Shown: positions 24,337 to 32,057 of the stretch, one piece after another | Layout of the letters: each line of letters opens with the position of its first letter | Position numbering within the stretch: position 1 is the first letter of the stretch | The notes under the pieces: generated by a model | What the model was told of the DNA's origin: nothing | Databases searched by the model: none | What the model saw: only the letters and a program-made list of their open reading frames with translations | Made by a program: the position numbers and the translations under genes | NCBI GenBank assembly: GCA_027489065.1 | Contig: JAIYAM010000031.1 | Location: forward strand, 1 to 38,759 | Direction: 5' to 3' | Source of the DNA: Erythrobacteraceae bacterium | GTDB taxonomy: Bacteria; Pseudomonadota; Alphaproteobacteria; Sphingomonadales; Sphingomonadaceae | DNA length: 38,759 bases

Positions 24337-26139
24337 TTGAATCAGGCGCACAAACACACGGGCGAGGCCGGGTCGGACGACACTTCGTCCGCCAACCTTC
24401 CCGCGCCCGGTGCGCCGCCGCAATTCCCTCCTTTTCCGATGCCCGCGCACCTTGCCGCCGGTCCGCAGGAGCCGGTCGATCCGGAATTCGCCCGCGGCCT
24501 TGCTCCCTACCTGATGAATGCGCGCAAGCTTGCCCCGCCAAGCCGTGCTGCCGAAGCGCGCCGCAAGCTGCACGAGAGCTTCGCCGCTTTCGGCGAGCGT
24601 TACGAGGAATGGCGCTGCGCCGCCTCGCGCTGGTTCGCCGGTTTCGATCTCGCCCCGGATCTCGCCGAGGACATCGGCAGCCGCCGCTGGATGCGCGGGC
24701 TGGGGACGATGGTCTCGCTGGGCGCGCTGGCGCTGGCGCTGTGGCCCGACATGACCCCGCTCGAAGCGCGGCCCGCCATGCCCGAAGGCGAGGCGATCCG
24801 GAACGAGCTGCGCAGCCAGATGATCCTGCCGCTGGCGCTGGGCGCCGACAGCGGCCGCCGCATGGGGCCGACCCAGGCGGTAATCCCGCTCAAGAGCGCG
24901 CCGGAGCGGCCGCAGATCCAGATGGTGGTGACGCTGGCGCCGGGCGACAGCTTCGCCTCGATGCTGCGCCGTGCGGGCGTGGCGGCGGGCGATATCGACC
25001 GTGCCGCGGCGCTCGTCGGCCAGGCGGTGGCGGTGGGCGACATCCAGCCCGGCACGCAGATGGACCTGATCCTCGGCCGCCGCCCCGCACCCGGAGAGCC
25101 GCGCCCGCTCGACAGCCTCGCCTTCCGCGCGCGCTTCGACCTCGCGCTCGAACTGACCCGGCCCGGCGTCGGCGAGACCCTGCCGGACGGCACGCCGGTG
25201 ATCCCCGCCGGGCCGCTGGCGCTCCAGCGCAACGTGATCCGCGTCGACGAAACCCCGCTGCGCGTGCGCGGGACCGTCGGCACCAGCCTCTACCGCTCGA
25301 TGCGCGCCGCCGGGGTGCCGGCAAGCGCGGTGCAGGAGTATCTCAAGGCGATCGACGCGCAGATCGACATGGAGCGCGAGGTCCAGCCTTCGGACGAATT
25401 CGACATCATCATCTCCTACCGCCGCGCTGCGACCGGCGAACGGCAGGCGGGGCAGCTGCTCTATGCCGGGGTCGATCGCGGGGGCCGTCCGAAAACCCAG
25501 CTGATGCGCTGGGGCAGCGACGGGCGCTTCTACGAGGCGTCGGGCGTGGGCGAGCAGCGCCGCGGGCTGCTGGCGCCGGTGCCGGGTGCGATCTCCTCGA
25601 GCTTCGGGATGCGCCGCCACCCGATCCTCGGCTATATGCGGATGCACGCGGGCATGGACTTCAAGGCCTCCTACGGCACGCCCATCGTCGCGGTGAGCGA
25701 CGGCAGGGTGAGCAGCGCGGGCCGCGCCGCCGGCTGCGGGATCGCGGTGCGGCTCGAACATGGCGGGGGCCTCTCGACCCGCTATTGCCACATGAGCCGC
25801 ATGGCGGTGAACCCCGGCATGTCGGTGCGGCGCGGGCAGGTGATCGGCTATGTCGGATCGACCGGTCTCTCGACCGGCCCGCATCTCCACTACGAGATGT
25901 ATCGCGGCGGACGGGTGATCAATCCGGCCAGCGTCCAGTTCGTCAGCCGCGCGCTGCTGTCGGGCACCCAGCTGATCGATTTCCAGCGCCAGCTCATCAA
26001 GCTCAAGCAGGTCGAGGTCGGCGCGGCGCTCGAGGATCTCGCGCCCCAGCAGGGCGAGGTCAAGGAGCCGGTGCGCGAGATCGAGAAGGTCGATCTCACG
26101 GTGAAGGGCAAGGTGCCCGGCGCGAAGCCCAAGCCGTAA
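24337..26139 (+). CDS. Membrane-anchored M23 (LytM-type) peptidase
   Basis: Murein endopeptidase-like protein of about 600 residues. The order is a disordered Pro-rich N-terminus, a membrane helix near 123-137 (GTMVSLGALALALWP) and a periplasmic LysM/OapA-like region (about 185-330). The M23 domain (about 410-530) has zinc ligands His437 and Asp441 in MHAGMDF and His518 in GPHLHYE, so it looks catalytically active. No ATG fits. I take the TTG at 24337 (MNQAHKHTGEAG), with GGGG 10 bases upstream; TTG at 24334 or ATG at 24169 cannot be excluded. Role: cell-wall remodelling during growth or division, by family. Confidence 0.88.
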   Translation: MNQAHKHTGEAGSDDTSSANLPAPGAPPQFPPFPMPAHLAAGPQEPVDPEFARGLAPYLMNARKLAPPSRAAEARRKLHESFAAFGERYEEWRCAASRWFAGFDLAPDLAEDIGSRRWMRGLGTMVSLGALALALWPDMTPLEARPAMPEGEAIRNELRSQMILPLALGADSGRRMGPTQAVIPLKSAPERPQIQMVVTLAPGDSFASMLRRAGVAAGDIDRAAALVGQAVAVGDIQPGTQMDLILGRRPAPGEPRPLDSLAFRARFDLALELTRPGVGETLPDGTPVIPAGPLALQRNVIRVDETPLRVRGTVGTSLYRSMRAAGVPASAVQEYLKAIDAQIDMEREVQPSDEFDIIISYRRAATGERQAGQLLYAGVDRGGRPKTQLMRWGSDGRFYEASGVGEQRRGLLAPVPGAISSSFGMRRHPILGYMRMHAGMDFKASYGTPIVAVSDGRVSSAGRAAGCGIAVRLEHGGGLSTRYCHMSRMAVNPGMSVRRGQVIGYVGSTGLSTGPHLHYEMYRGGRVINPASVQFVSRALLSGTQLIDFQRQLIKLKQVEVGAALEDLAPQQGEVKEPVREIEKVDLTVKGKVPGAKPKP

Positions 26140-26183
26140 GCAGGTCTTGTCGCCGGGCCGGACTTGCGCCTAAACCTTGATCC

Positions 26184-27179
26184 ATGACCGGAAGCTATCC
26201 CATCACCCGCCTGCGCCGCACCCGAGCCCACGGCTGGAGCCGCGCGCTGCACCGCGAGAACCTCGTCACGCCGGCGGACCTGATCTGGCCGCTGTTCGTG
26301 ACCTCCGGCAAGGGTGTGGAGGAGCCAATCCCGACGCTGCCGGGCGTGTCGCGCTGGTCGGTTGACGGGATCGTCGCGCGCGCGAAGGAGGCGGTGGACC
26401 TCGGCATTCCGGTGGTCGCCCTGTTCCCCAACACCCCGCGCGAATTGCGCTCGGACGACGGCGCGGAAGCGCATAATCCCGACAACCTGATGTGCCAGGC
26501 CATCAAGGCGATCAAGGATGCCTGCGGCAACGATATCGGCGTGCTCACCGACGTGGCGCTCGATCCCTATACCTCGCACGGGCAGGACGGGCTGGTCGAC
26601 GACAGCGGCTATGTCGTCAACGATACGACCGTGGCGATGCTGGTCGATCAGGCGGTCAATCAGGCCAATGCCGGCGCCGACGTGATCGCGCCAAGCGACA
26701 TGATGGACGGCCGCATCCACGCGATCCGCATGGCGCTGGAGATGCACGGGCACCACAACGTCCAGATCATGTCCTACGCGGCCAAATATGCGAGCGCCTT
26801 CTACGGCCCGTTCCGCGATGCGGTGGGTTCTGGCGGTCTGCTCAAGGGCGACAAGAAGGGCTACCAGATGGACCCCGCCAACGCCGACGAGGCGATGCGC
26901 GAAGTCGCGCTCGACATCGCGGAAGGGGCCGACAGCGTGATGGTGAAGCCCGGGCTCGCCTATCTCGACATCATCTACCGCGTGAAACAGCGCTTCGACG
27001 TGCCGGTCTTCGCCTATCAGGTGAGCGGCGAATACGCGATGATCGAGGCCGCGCAGGCCGCCGGGATCGGGGACCGCGACGCGCTGCTGATGGAGAAGCT
27101 GATCGCCTTCAAGCGCGCCGGCTGTTCGGGGGTGCTGACCTACCACGCCCCCCACGCCGCCCGCCTGCTCAATGGCTGA
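26184..27179 (+). CDS. hemB: Delta-aminolevulinic acid dehydratase (porphobilinogen synthase)
   Basis: Condenses two aminolevulinate molecules to porphobilinogen. The 331 residues carry both active-site lysines, Lys201 (SYAAKYASAFYGPF) and Lys255 (VMVKPGLAYLDI, Schiff base). The metal-site segment is DVALDPYTSHGQDG (Asp124, Asp128, Asp136) instead of the cysteine-rich zinc form, so this is the Mg/K-dependent alphaproteobacterial type, as in Bradyrhizobium and Rhodobacter. It opens a row of overlapping genes; its last 8 bases overlap the first GNAT gene. Confidence 0.97.
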   Translation: MTGSYPITRLRRTRAHGWSRALHRENLVTPADLIWPLFVTSGKGVEEPIPTLPGVSRWSVDGIVARAKEAVDLGIPVVALFPNTPRELRSDDGAEAHNPDNLMCQAIKAIKDACGNDIGVLTDVALDPYTSHGQDGLVDDSGYVVNDTTVAMLVDQAVNQANAGADVIAPSDMMDGRIHAIRMALEMHGHHNVQIMSYAAKYASAFYGPFRDAVGSGGLLKGDKKGYQMDPANADEAMREVALDIAEGADSVMVKPGLAYLDIIYRVKQRFDVPVFAYQVSGEYAMIEAAQAAGIGDRDALLMEKLIAFKRAGCSGVLTYHAPHAARLLNG

Positions 27180-27720
27180 CGGGGCGCTCCATACCGAGCG
27201 CCTGATCCTGCGCCCGCCCGCGGCACAGGACCTGCCGTGGCTGCGCGAGCACATGAACACCGAGGCGGTGATGCGTCATCTCGGCGGTGTGCGTCCCGCT
27301 GACGCCGTGGCGGAGAGCCTCGCCGACGACATCGCCGCTTTCGGCAGCGGCGGGCACCAGCGCTGGACGGTGTGGCTGGGCGACGGTGTCACCCGCGTCG
27401 GGCGCGTGGGCCTGTTCCATCTGCGTGCGCAGGCCGCGCCGCCGCAATTGCAGGGCCAGCGCGAGATCGGCTGGACCTTTGCCGAAAGCCACTGGGGCAA
27501 GGGCTATGCGACCGAAGCGGCGCAGGCGGCGATCGCCTATGCCTTCGGCGCCCTCGCGCTGCCCGTGCTCTGGTCGCAGACCAGCGATTCCAATGAAGGC
27601 TCGACCCGGATGATGCAGCGGCTCGGCTTCACCCGGCGCCGCGAGTTCGATTACGTCGATCCCGACTATCCTCCCGCCGACAACCCGACCACGGTGTGGT
27701 CGATGGACCTTCCCGCATGA
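27172..27720 (+). CDS. GNAT acetyltransferase, RimJ/RimL type (first of three)
   Basis: A 182-residue Acetyltransf_3 protein. It opens with the family N-terminus LHTERLILRPPAAQDLPWL; the acetyl-CoA loop is HWGKGYATEA and the C-terminal strand is MMQRLGFTRRREFDYVDPDYP. Such enzymes acetylate protein N-termini, antibiotics or small amines; the target is unknown. The start overlaps the hemB stop, and its own stop overlaps the next GNAT start (ATGA). Together with the next two genes it forms a tandem family, probably from duplication. Confidence 0.92.
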   Translation: MADGALHTERLILRPPAAQDLPWLREHMNTEAVMRHLGGVRPADAVAESLADDIAAFGSGGHQRWTVWLGDGVTRVGRVGLFHLRAQAAPPQLQGQREIGWTFAESHWGKGYATEAAQAAIAYAFGALALPVLWSQTSDSNEGSTRMMQRLGFTRRREFDYVDPDYPPADNPTTVWSMDLPA

Positions 27721-28280
27721 CCGCCTTCCGCCACGACACTGCGCGGCTCACCTTGCGCGACTGGCGCGAGGCGGATTGGCCCGAGTTCTGGCGCGTCACC
27801 AACACGCTGTCCGTGATGCGCTGGCTCGGCGGCGTGGCGGACGAGGCCACGCGGGCGGCGGCGCAGGCACGGCTGGAGAGCTACCGGACCGAGCACGGCC
27901 ACACCTTCTGGGTCGTCGAACGCCGCGAGGACGGCGCGCTGCTCGGCTTTTGCGGATTGAAGCGGTCCAATCAGGCGGGCGGGCCGCAGGGCATGATGGA
28001 GGTGGGCTGGCGCCTGCGCGAGGATGCCTGGGGGCAGGGCTATGCGAAAGAAGCCGCCGCCGGGGCACTCGACTGCGCCTTCGGGCCTTTCGGGGCGGAC
28101 GAGGTCATCGCGCTGACGGTGGAGGGCAACCGGCCGAGCTGGGGCCTGATGCTGCGGCTCGGCATGGAGCGCCGGGAGGATCTCGACTTCGCGAGCGCAG
28201 ATTTCGATCCGGAGAACCCGGTGATCATCGCCTATGCGATCCGGCGCGAGGTCTGGAGGGCGAGGGCCGGGGCGTCGTGA
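27717..28280 (+). CDS. GNAT acetyltransferase, RimJ/RimL type (second of three)
   Basis: A 187-residue Acetyltransf_3 protein, diverged from its neighbours. It starts MTAFRHDTARLTLRDWREAD; the acetyl-CoA loop is AWGQGYAKEA and the C-terminal LMLRLGMERREDLDFASADF. The ATG at 27717 overlaps the previous stop (ATGA); an in-frame ATG at 27696 lies within the previous gene. The stop overlaps the GTG of the third GNAT gene (GTGA). The substrate is unknown. Confidence 0.92.
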   Translation: MTAFRHDTARLTLRDWREADWPEFWRVTNTLSVMRWLGGVADEATRAAAQARLESYRTEHGHTFWVVERREDGALLGFCGLKRSNQAGGPQGMMEVGWRLREDAWGQGYAKEAAAGALDCAFGPFGADEVIALTVEGNRPSWGLMLRLGMERREDLDFASADFDPENPVIIAYAIRREVWRARAGAS

Positions 28281-28834
28281 CGGCAACCGTCCTGACCACC
28301 GGGCGCCTGCTGCTGCGCCAGATCGGCGAGGCGGACCTCGATGCGCACATGGCCTTGCTCAACACGCCTGCGGTGATGCGGCACCTCGGCGGCGTGCAGC
28401 CGCGCAGCGTGATCGCTGCCAAGCATGAAGCATCGCGTGCCGGCTTCGCTGGGGAAGGCTTCGGCTTCATGATGATGGAGGAGCGCGCGAGCGGCGAGAT
28501 CGTCGGCCATTGCGGGCTGCGCCGCGTCGCCGATGCCCATGCGCCCAACCCGCAAGACCACGAGATCGGCTGGCTGGTGCGCGAGGACCGCTGGCGCCGC
28601 GGCTATGCCGAGGAGGCGATGCGCGCGGTGATCGACTGGGCCTTCGCGCAGGTCGGCGCGCCCCGGCTTGTCGCCCTGACCCGCGCGGCCAATGTCGGCA
28701 GCTGGCGGCTGATGGAGAAACTGGGCATGACCCGGCGGCCCGACCTTGATTTCCGCGATGCGGCAATGCCACCGGAGCAGGATCCGACGATCCAGTACGC
28801 GCTCGAGAGGGCGCGGTGGGAGGCCCTCAGATGA
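28277..28834 (+). CDS. GNAT acetyltransferase, RimJ/RimL type (third of three)
   Basis: A 185-residue Acetyltransf_3 protein starting with GTG (MTATVLTTGRLLLRQIGEADL). The acetyl-CoA loop reads RWRRGYAEEA, with Arg in place of the first glycine of the WGxGY pattern found in the other two. C-terminal LMEKLGMTRRPDLDFRDAAM is like its neighbours. NTPAVMRHLGGVQP is almost identical in pattern to NTEAVMRHLGGVRP of the first GNAT, so these two are the closest pair. It overlaps the next gene by ATGA. Confidence 0.92.
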   Translation: MTATVLTTGRLLLRQIGEADLDAHMALLNTPAVMRHLGGVQPRSVIAAKHEASRAGFAGEGFGFMMMEERASGEIVGHCGLRRVADAHAPNPQDHEIGWLVREDRWRRGYAEEAMRAVIDWAFAQVGAPRLVALTRAANVGSWRLMEKLGMTRRPDLDFRDAAMPPEQDPTIQYALERARWEALR

Positions 28835-31074
28835 CCGACAGCGCGATCACCGACAGCCCCGCCGCCATGCCCGGCCTTGCCGGTTCACCGCGCCGCTGGC
28901 TGTTTGCGGTCACGATCCTCACCGGAAGCTTCCTGCTGTTCCTCGTCCAGCCGCTGGTCGCGCGCATGGCTCTGCCGCGCCTCGGCGGCGCGCCCAATGT
29001 CTGGAACAGCGCGATGCTGGTCTACCAGGCGCTGCTGCTCGGCGGCTATGCCTATGCCCATGCGCTGTCGCGGCTGGCGGTGGCGCGGCAGGCGATGATC
29101 CACCTTGCGCTGCTGCTGCTCGCCGCGCTGACCCTGCCGATCGCGCTGCCCGACATCGCGCCCCCGGCGGCCGGGAGCGAGGCCGTGTGGGTGCCGTACC
29201 TGTTCCTGCTGACCATCGGCCCGCTGTTCTTCGTGGTCTCGGCGCAGGCCCCGCTGATGCAGGGGTGGTTCGCCGCGCACCCCCGCGCGGGCGATCCCTA
29301 TCCGCTCTACGCCGCCTCGAACCTCGGGAGCTTTGCCGGGCTGCTCGCCTATCCGCTGCTCGCCGAGCCGCTGCTGCCGATCGGCGCGCAGAGCGGGGCC
29401 TGGGCGGTGGGTTACGGCGTGCTGGTGGTGCTGGTCGCGCTGACCGCGCTGGCGCGGCGGGGTGCGCCGGCGCCTGCTCCCCTGACCGCGACCGACGACA
29501 ACAGCGAGGACGCCGCGCCATCGTGGCGGCGCATCGCCCTGTGGCTGGCGCTCGCCGCGGTGCCTTCGGGACTGATGCTCTCGACCACCACGCACCTCAC
29601 CACCGATATCTTCGCCATGCCGCTGCTGTGGGTGATCCCGCTCGGCCTCTACCTGCTGTCCTTCTCGATCGGCTTCGCCGAGAACCGCCGCCTCGCCGAC
29701 GCAGTGACGGCAGCCGCGCCGGTGGTGCTCGCCGCCGGGGGCGCGCTGGCGCTGCTCGGGACGGTGGGTGCGAGCATGGTCGCGGTCGCGGCGAGCCTGC
29801 TGATGCTGTTCGTCGTCTCGGTGACGCTCCACGCCCGGCTCTACGAGACCCGCCCGGCTGCCGCCCGGCTCACCCAGTTCTATCTCGTCATGTCGGCGGG
29901 CGGCGCGCTCGGCGGGCTGTTCACCGCGCTGATCGCGCCGCTGGTGTTCGACTGGACGTGGGAGCACCCGCTGCTGATCCTCGCCGCGGCCGCGCTGCTG
30001 CCGCTCGGCGCATGGAGCGGCAGGCTCGGGCAATTGTTCAAGAGCCCCGATGCCTTGCGCATGGCGGTGATCCTGCTGCTGTTCTGCGTTTTCGTCGGCA
30101 GCCTCGCCTTCCGGGGCGAGCTTCTCGAGAGTCCCAAGTGGAGCGCCCTGGACATCGGCGCCTTCGTGCTGCTGATCGCCGCCACCGCGCTGCTCGCGGC
30201 GAAGCGCTGGAGCTTCGTTGCCGCCTGCGCCGCGCTGATCGCCGCGCTGGGCGCCATGTCGCAGGCGCAGACCAGCTTCGAGGGCGCGCGCAGCCGCAGC
30301 TATTTCGGGATCTACACCGTCAGCGAGAAGCCGGGTGTCGGACGCCAGCTCCAGCACGGCACCACGCTCCACGGCGTGCAGCGCCTCGGCAAGGGCCGCG
30401 AGCTCGACGCGACCAGCTACTACGGCGCCACCTCGGGCGTCGGGCTGACCCTGCGCGCGGCCGAGCGGCTCTATGGCCCGCAGGCGCGGATCGGGGTCGT
30501 CGGACTCGGGGTGGGGACACTCGCCTGCTACGGCAAGCCGGGGCAGAGCTGGACTTTCTTCGAGATCGACCCCGAGGTGCTCGCCTATTCGCAGGCGCAC
30601 CAGTTCACCTTCCTCGAGAAGTGTGCGCCCAAGGCCCCGGTGATCATCGGCGACGCGCGCCTGAAGCTCGAAGGCCTGCCGGACGACAGCTACGACATCC
30701 TCGTGGTCGACGCCTTCTCCTCCGATGCGATCCCCTTGCACCTGCTCACCCAGGAGGCGCAGCGCGTCTATTTCCGCACGCTCGCGAAGAACGGCCTGCT
30801 GGTGATCCACATCTCCAACCGCTTCATCACATTGGAGCCGGTGCTCGCCGCACTGGCCCGCGAGGAGGGGCTGGCCTCGGCGATGCGCCCCGACCGGCCT
30901 CAGCCCTCGCACCTTGCCGCGTCCGATTGGGTGGTGCTGTCGCGCGATCCGAAGCAGCTCGCCGCGCTCACCCGCGAAGGCGGCTGGCGGCCGCTGGGCA
31001 AGCCTGCGCCGAGCGTATGGCGTGACGATTACGCGTCGATCCTGCCGCAGATCATCTGGTCGAACTTCCTCTGA
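28831..31074 (+). CDS. Membrane protein with C-terminal spermidine-synthase-like domain
   Basis: A 747-residue fusion. The N-terminal 480 or so residues hold about 12 hydrophobic helices (starting FAVTILTGSFLLFLVQPLVA) of the kind annotated as fused MFS/spermidine synthase. The C-terminal 250 residues are a methyltransferase-fold SpeE-like domain with VVGLGVGTLACYG, FFEIDPEVLAYS and VVDAFSSDAIPLHLLT. The usual SpeE putrescine-site aspartates are not evident to me, so true spermidine synthesis is doubtful. The ATG at 28831 overlaps the third GNAT stop. Substrate and role are unknown. Confidence 0.88.
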   Translation: MTDSAITDSPAAMPGLAGSPRRWLFAVTILTGSFLLFLVQPLVARMALPRLGGAPNVWNSAMLVYQALLLGGYAYAHALSRLAVARQAMIHLALLLLAALTLPIALPDIAPPAAGSEAVWVPYLFLLTIGPLFFVVSAQAPLMQGWFAAHPRAGDPYPLYAASNLGSFAGLLAYPLLAEPLLPIGAQSGAWAVGYGVLVVLVALTALARRGAPAPAPLTATDDNSEDAAPSWRRIALWLALAAVPSGLMLSTTTHLTTDIFAMPLLWVIPLGLYLLSFSIGFAENRRLADAVTAAAPVVLAAGGALALLGTVGASMVAVAASLLMLFVVSVTLHARLYETRPAAARLTQFYLVMSAGGALGGLFTALIAPLVFDWTWEHPLLILAAAALLPLGAWSGRLGQLFKSPDALRMAVILLLFCVFVGSLAFRGELLESPKWSALDIGAFVLLIAATALLAAKRWSFVAACAALIAALGAMSQAQTSFEGARSRSYFGIYTVSEKPGVGRQLQHGTTLHGVQRLGKGRELDATSYYGATSGVGLTLRAAERLYGPQARIGVVGLGVGTLACYGKPGQSWTFFEIDPEVLAYSQAHQFTFLEKCAPKAPVIIGDARLKLEGLPDDSYDILVVDAFSSDAIPLHLLTQEAQRVYFRTLAKNGLLVIHISNRFITLEPVLAALAREEGLASAMRPDRPQPSHLAASDWVVLSRDPKQLAALTREGGWRPLGKPAPSVWRDDYASILPQIIWSNFL

Positions 31075-31085
31075 GGACCCACCCT

Positions 31086-31661
31086 ATGCACCGCCCCACC
31101 CCAAGACCCGGCGTCACCATCGTCCCCATCCACGGCAAGACCCCGCAGATCCACGAAAGCGCCTTCATCGCGCCCGGCTGCACGATCATCGGCGATGTGA
31201 CGATCGGGGAGGGCTCGTCGATCTGGTACAATTGCGTGCTGCGCGCCGACGTCTCGCGGATCGTGATCGGCGCGCGGACCAATGTGCAGGACGGCTCCGT
31301 CCTCCACTGCGACGCGCCGCGCCCGGGTGATCCCGACGGCTCGCCCTTGCTGATCGGCGACGACGTGCTGATCGGCCACATGGCGATGGTCCATGGCTGT
31401 GTGATCCACGACCGCGGCTTTGTCGGGTTGGGGGCGATCGTCATGAACAAGGCGGTGATCGGCTCTGACGCGATGCTGGCCGCAGGCGCGATGCTGACCG
31501 AGGGCAAGGTGATGGAGCCGCGCGAACTGTGGGGCGGGCGCCCGGCGCGCAAGATGCGCGATCTCGACGAGGCGGCGGTCATGGGCATGCGCCTGGGCAC
31601 CACGTTCTATGCGGAGAACGCCAAGGCTCATGCCGAGGCGGTGGCCGCAGCGCTGGGCTAG
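31086..31661 (+). CDS. Gamma-carbonic-anhydrase-family protein
   Basis: A 191-residue left-handed beta-helix (hexapeptide repeat) protein of the gamma-class carbonic anhydrase family. The three zinc histidines are present: His74 (VLHCDAP), His98 (IGHMAM) and His103 (MVHGC). Hexapeptide repeats run from about residue 27 to 150, with a C-terminal helix packing on the trimer. Family members often go by YrdA or PaaY, and carbonic anhydrase activity is unproven for many. It follows the SpeE-like gene by 11 bases and closes the hemB row. Confidence 0.92.
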   Translation: MHRPTPRPGVTIVPIHGKTPQIHESAFIAPGCTIIGDVTIGEGSSIWYNCVLRADVSRIVIGARTNVQDGSVLHCDAPRPGDPDGSPLLIGDDVLIGHMAMVHGCVIHDRGFVGLGAIVMNKAVIGSDAMLAAGAMLTEGKVMEPRELWGGRPARKMRDLDEAAVMGMRLGTTFYAENAKAHAEAVAAALG

Positions 31662-31696
31662 GCTTTTAAGGTCTTTCGAAGAGAATAACCTTGGGC

Positions 31697-31753
31697 CGCT
31701 GTAGTTTATGACTCAGAGCGACGAACCGTTCTCAAAGGGGATTCCCTACAGCG
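31697..31753. repeat. Inverted repeat CGCTGTAG / CTACAGCG
   Basis: Perfect 8-base arms at 31697-31704 and 31746-31753 with 41 bases between, including a small AGGG/CCCT hairpin (31736-31747). It lies at the left side of the lower-GC Fic island; the purpose is unknown. Confidence 0.5.
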
Positions 31754-31756
31754 ATT

Positions 31757-31826
31757 TGTCGTGTATAGTGTCATTACGGGTCTGGAACGAGCCGTAGGGT
31801 AGTAGCGTTTAGCGCATACAACGACA
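31757..31826. repeat. Imperfect inverted repeat around the stress-type promoter
   Basis: TGTCGTGTAT (31757-31766) and ATACAACGACA (31816-31826) are reverse complements apart from one inserted base. The arms bracket the EcfG-type promoter, so they could be an operator or part of a structure. Confidence 0.4.
31784..31809 (+). promoter_or_regulatory. EcfG-type general-stress promoter upstream of the Fic module
   Basis: GGAAC at 31784-31788, 17 bases, then CGTT at 31806-31809: an exact match to the alphaproteobacterial EcfG consensus GGAAC-N16/17-CGTT. It is 60 bases before the start of the small gene. A TATAAT at 31830-31835, without a good -35, could serve as a second, housekeeping promoter. 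Confidence 0.6.
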
Positions 31827-31868
31827 GGCTATAATGCCGCGCGCACTCGCTCTGAGGGATCATCAGTC

Positions 31869-32057
31869 ATGCCAAACGACATCAAGACCGACGACGGCTT
31901 GCTTCGAAGGCTCACTACGTCAAAGGGCGTTACGCGGGAAATGCTGCTCCGGCAGCGAATCTCGTTCATCTATGGGGCCCTGCCTCCCGATAGCACCATT
32001 ACCCGGCAACAAATCGAAAGAGCCCTCAAGAATGTTGAAGGCGAGCAAGCTGCTTAG
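31869..32057 (+). CDS. Small unknown protein coupled to Fic (possible antitoxin)
   Basis: A 62-residue protein I do not recognise. It is mostly charged and probably helical, with a middle segment RISFIYGALPPDSTITRQQI. GAGGG lies 10 bases before the ATG. Its TAG overlaps the GTG of fic by one base, so translation is coupled in the way typical of toxin-antitoxin pairs. Class I Fic antitoxins carry an inhibitory (S/T)xxxE(G/N) motif; this protein has none. It may be an antitoxin of another type, a DNA-binding regulator or an unrelated leader protein. Confidence 0.7.
   Translation: MPNDIKTDDGLLRRLTTSKGVTREMLLRQRISFIYGALPPDSTITRQQIERALKNVEGEQAA

Noticed and set aside
27776..28834. Apparent single 352-residue frame covering the second and third GNAT genes
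   Set aside because: Its first half is out of frame with the true second GNAT; the real third GNAT starts at the GTG at 28277.
28885..30912. 675-residue open frame antisense to the SpeE-like membrane protein
   Set aside because: Shadow frame rich in Arg, Gln and His; the plus strand has clear membrane helices and a methyltransferase fold.
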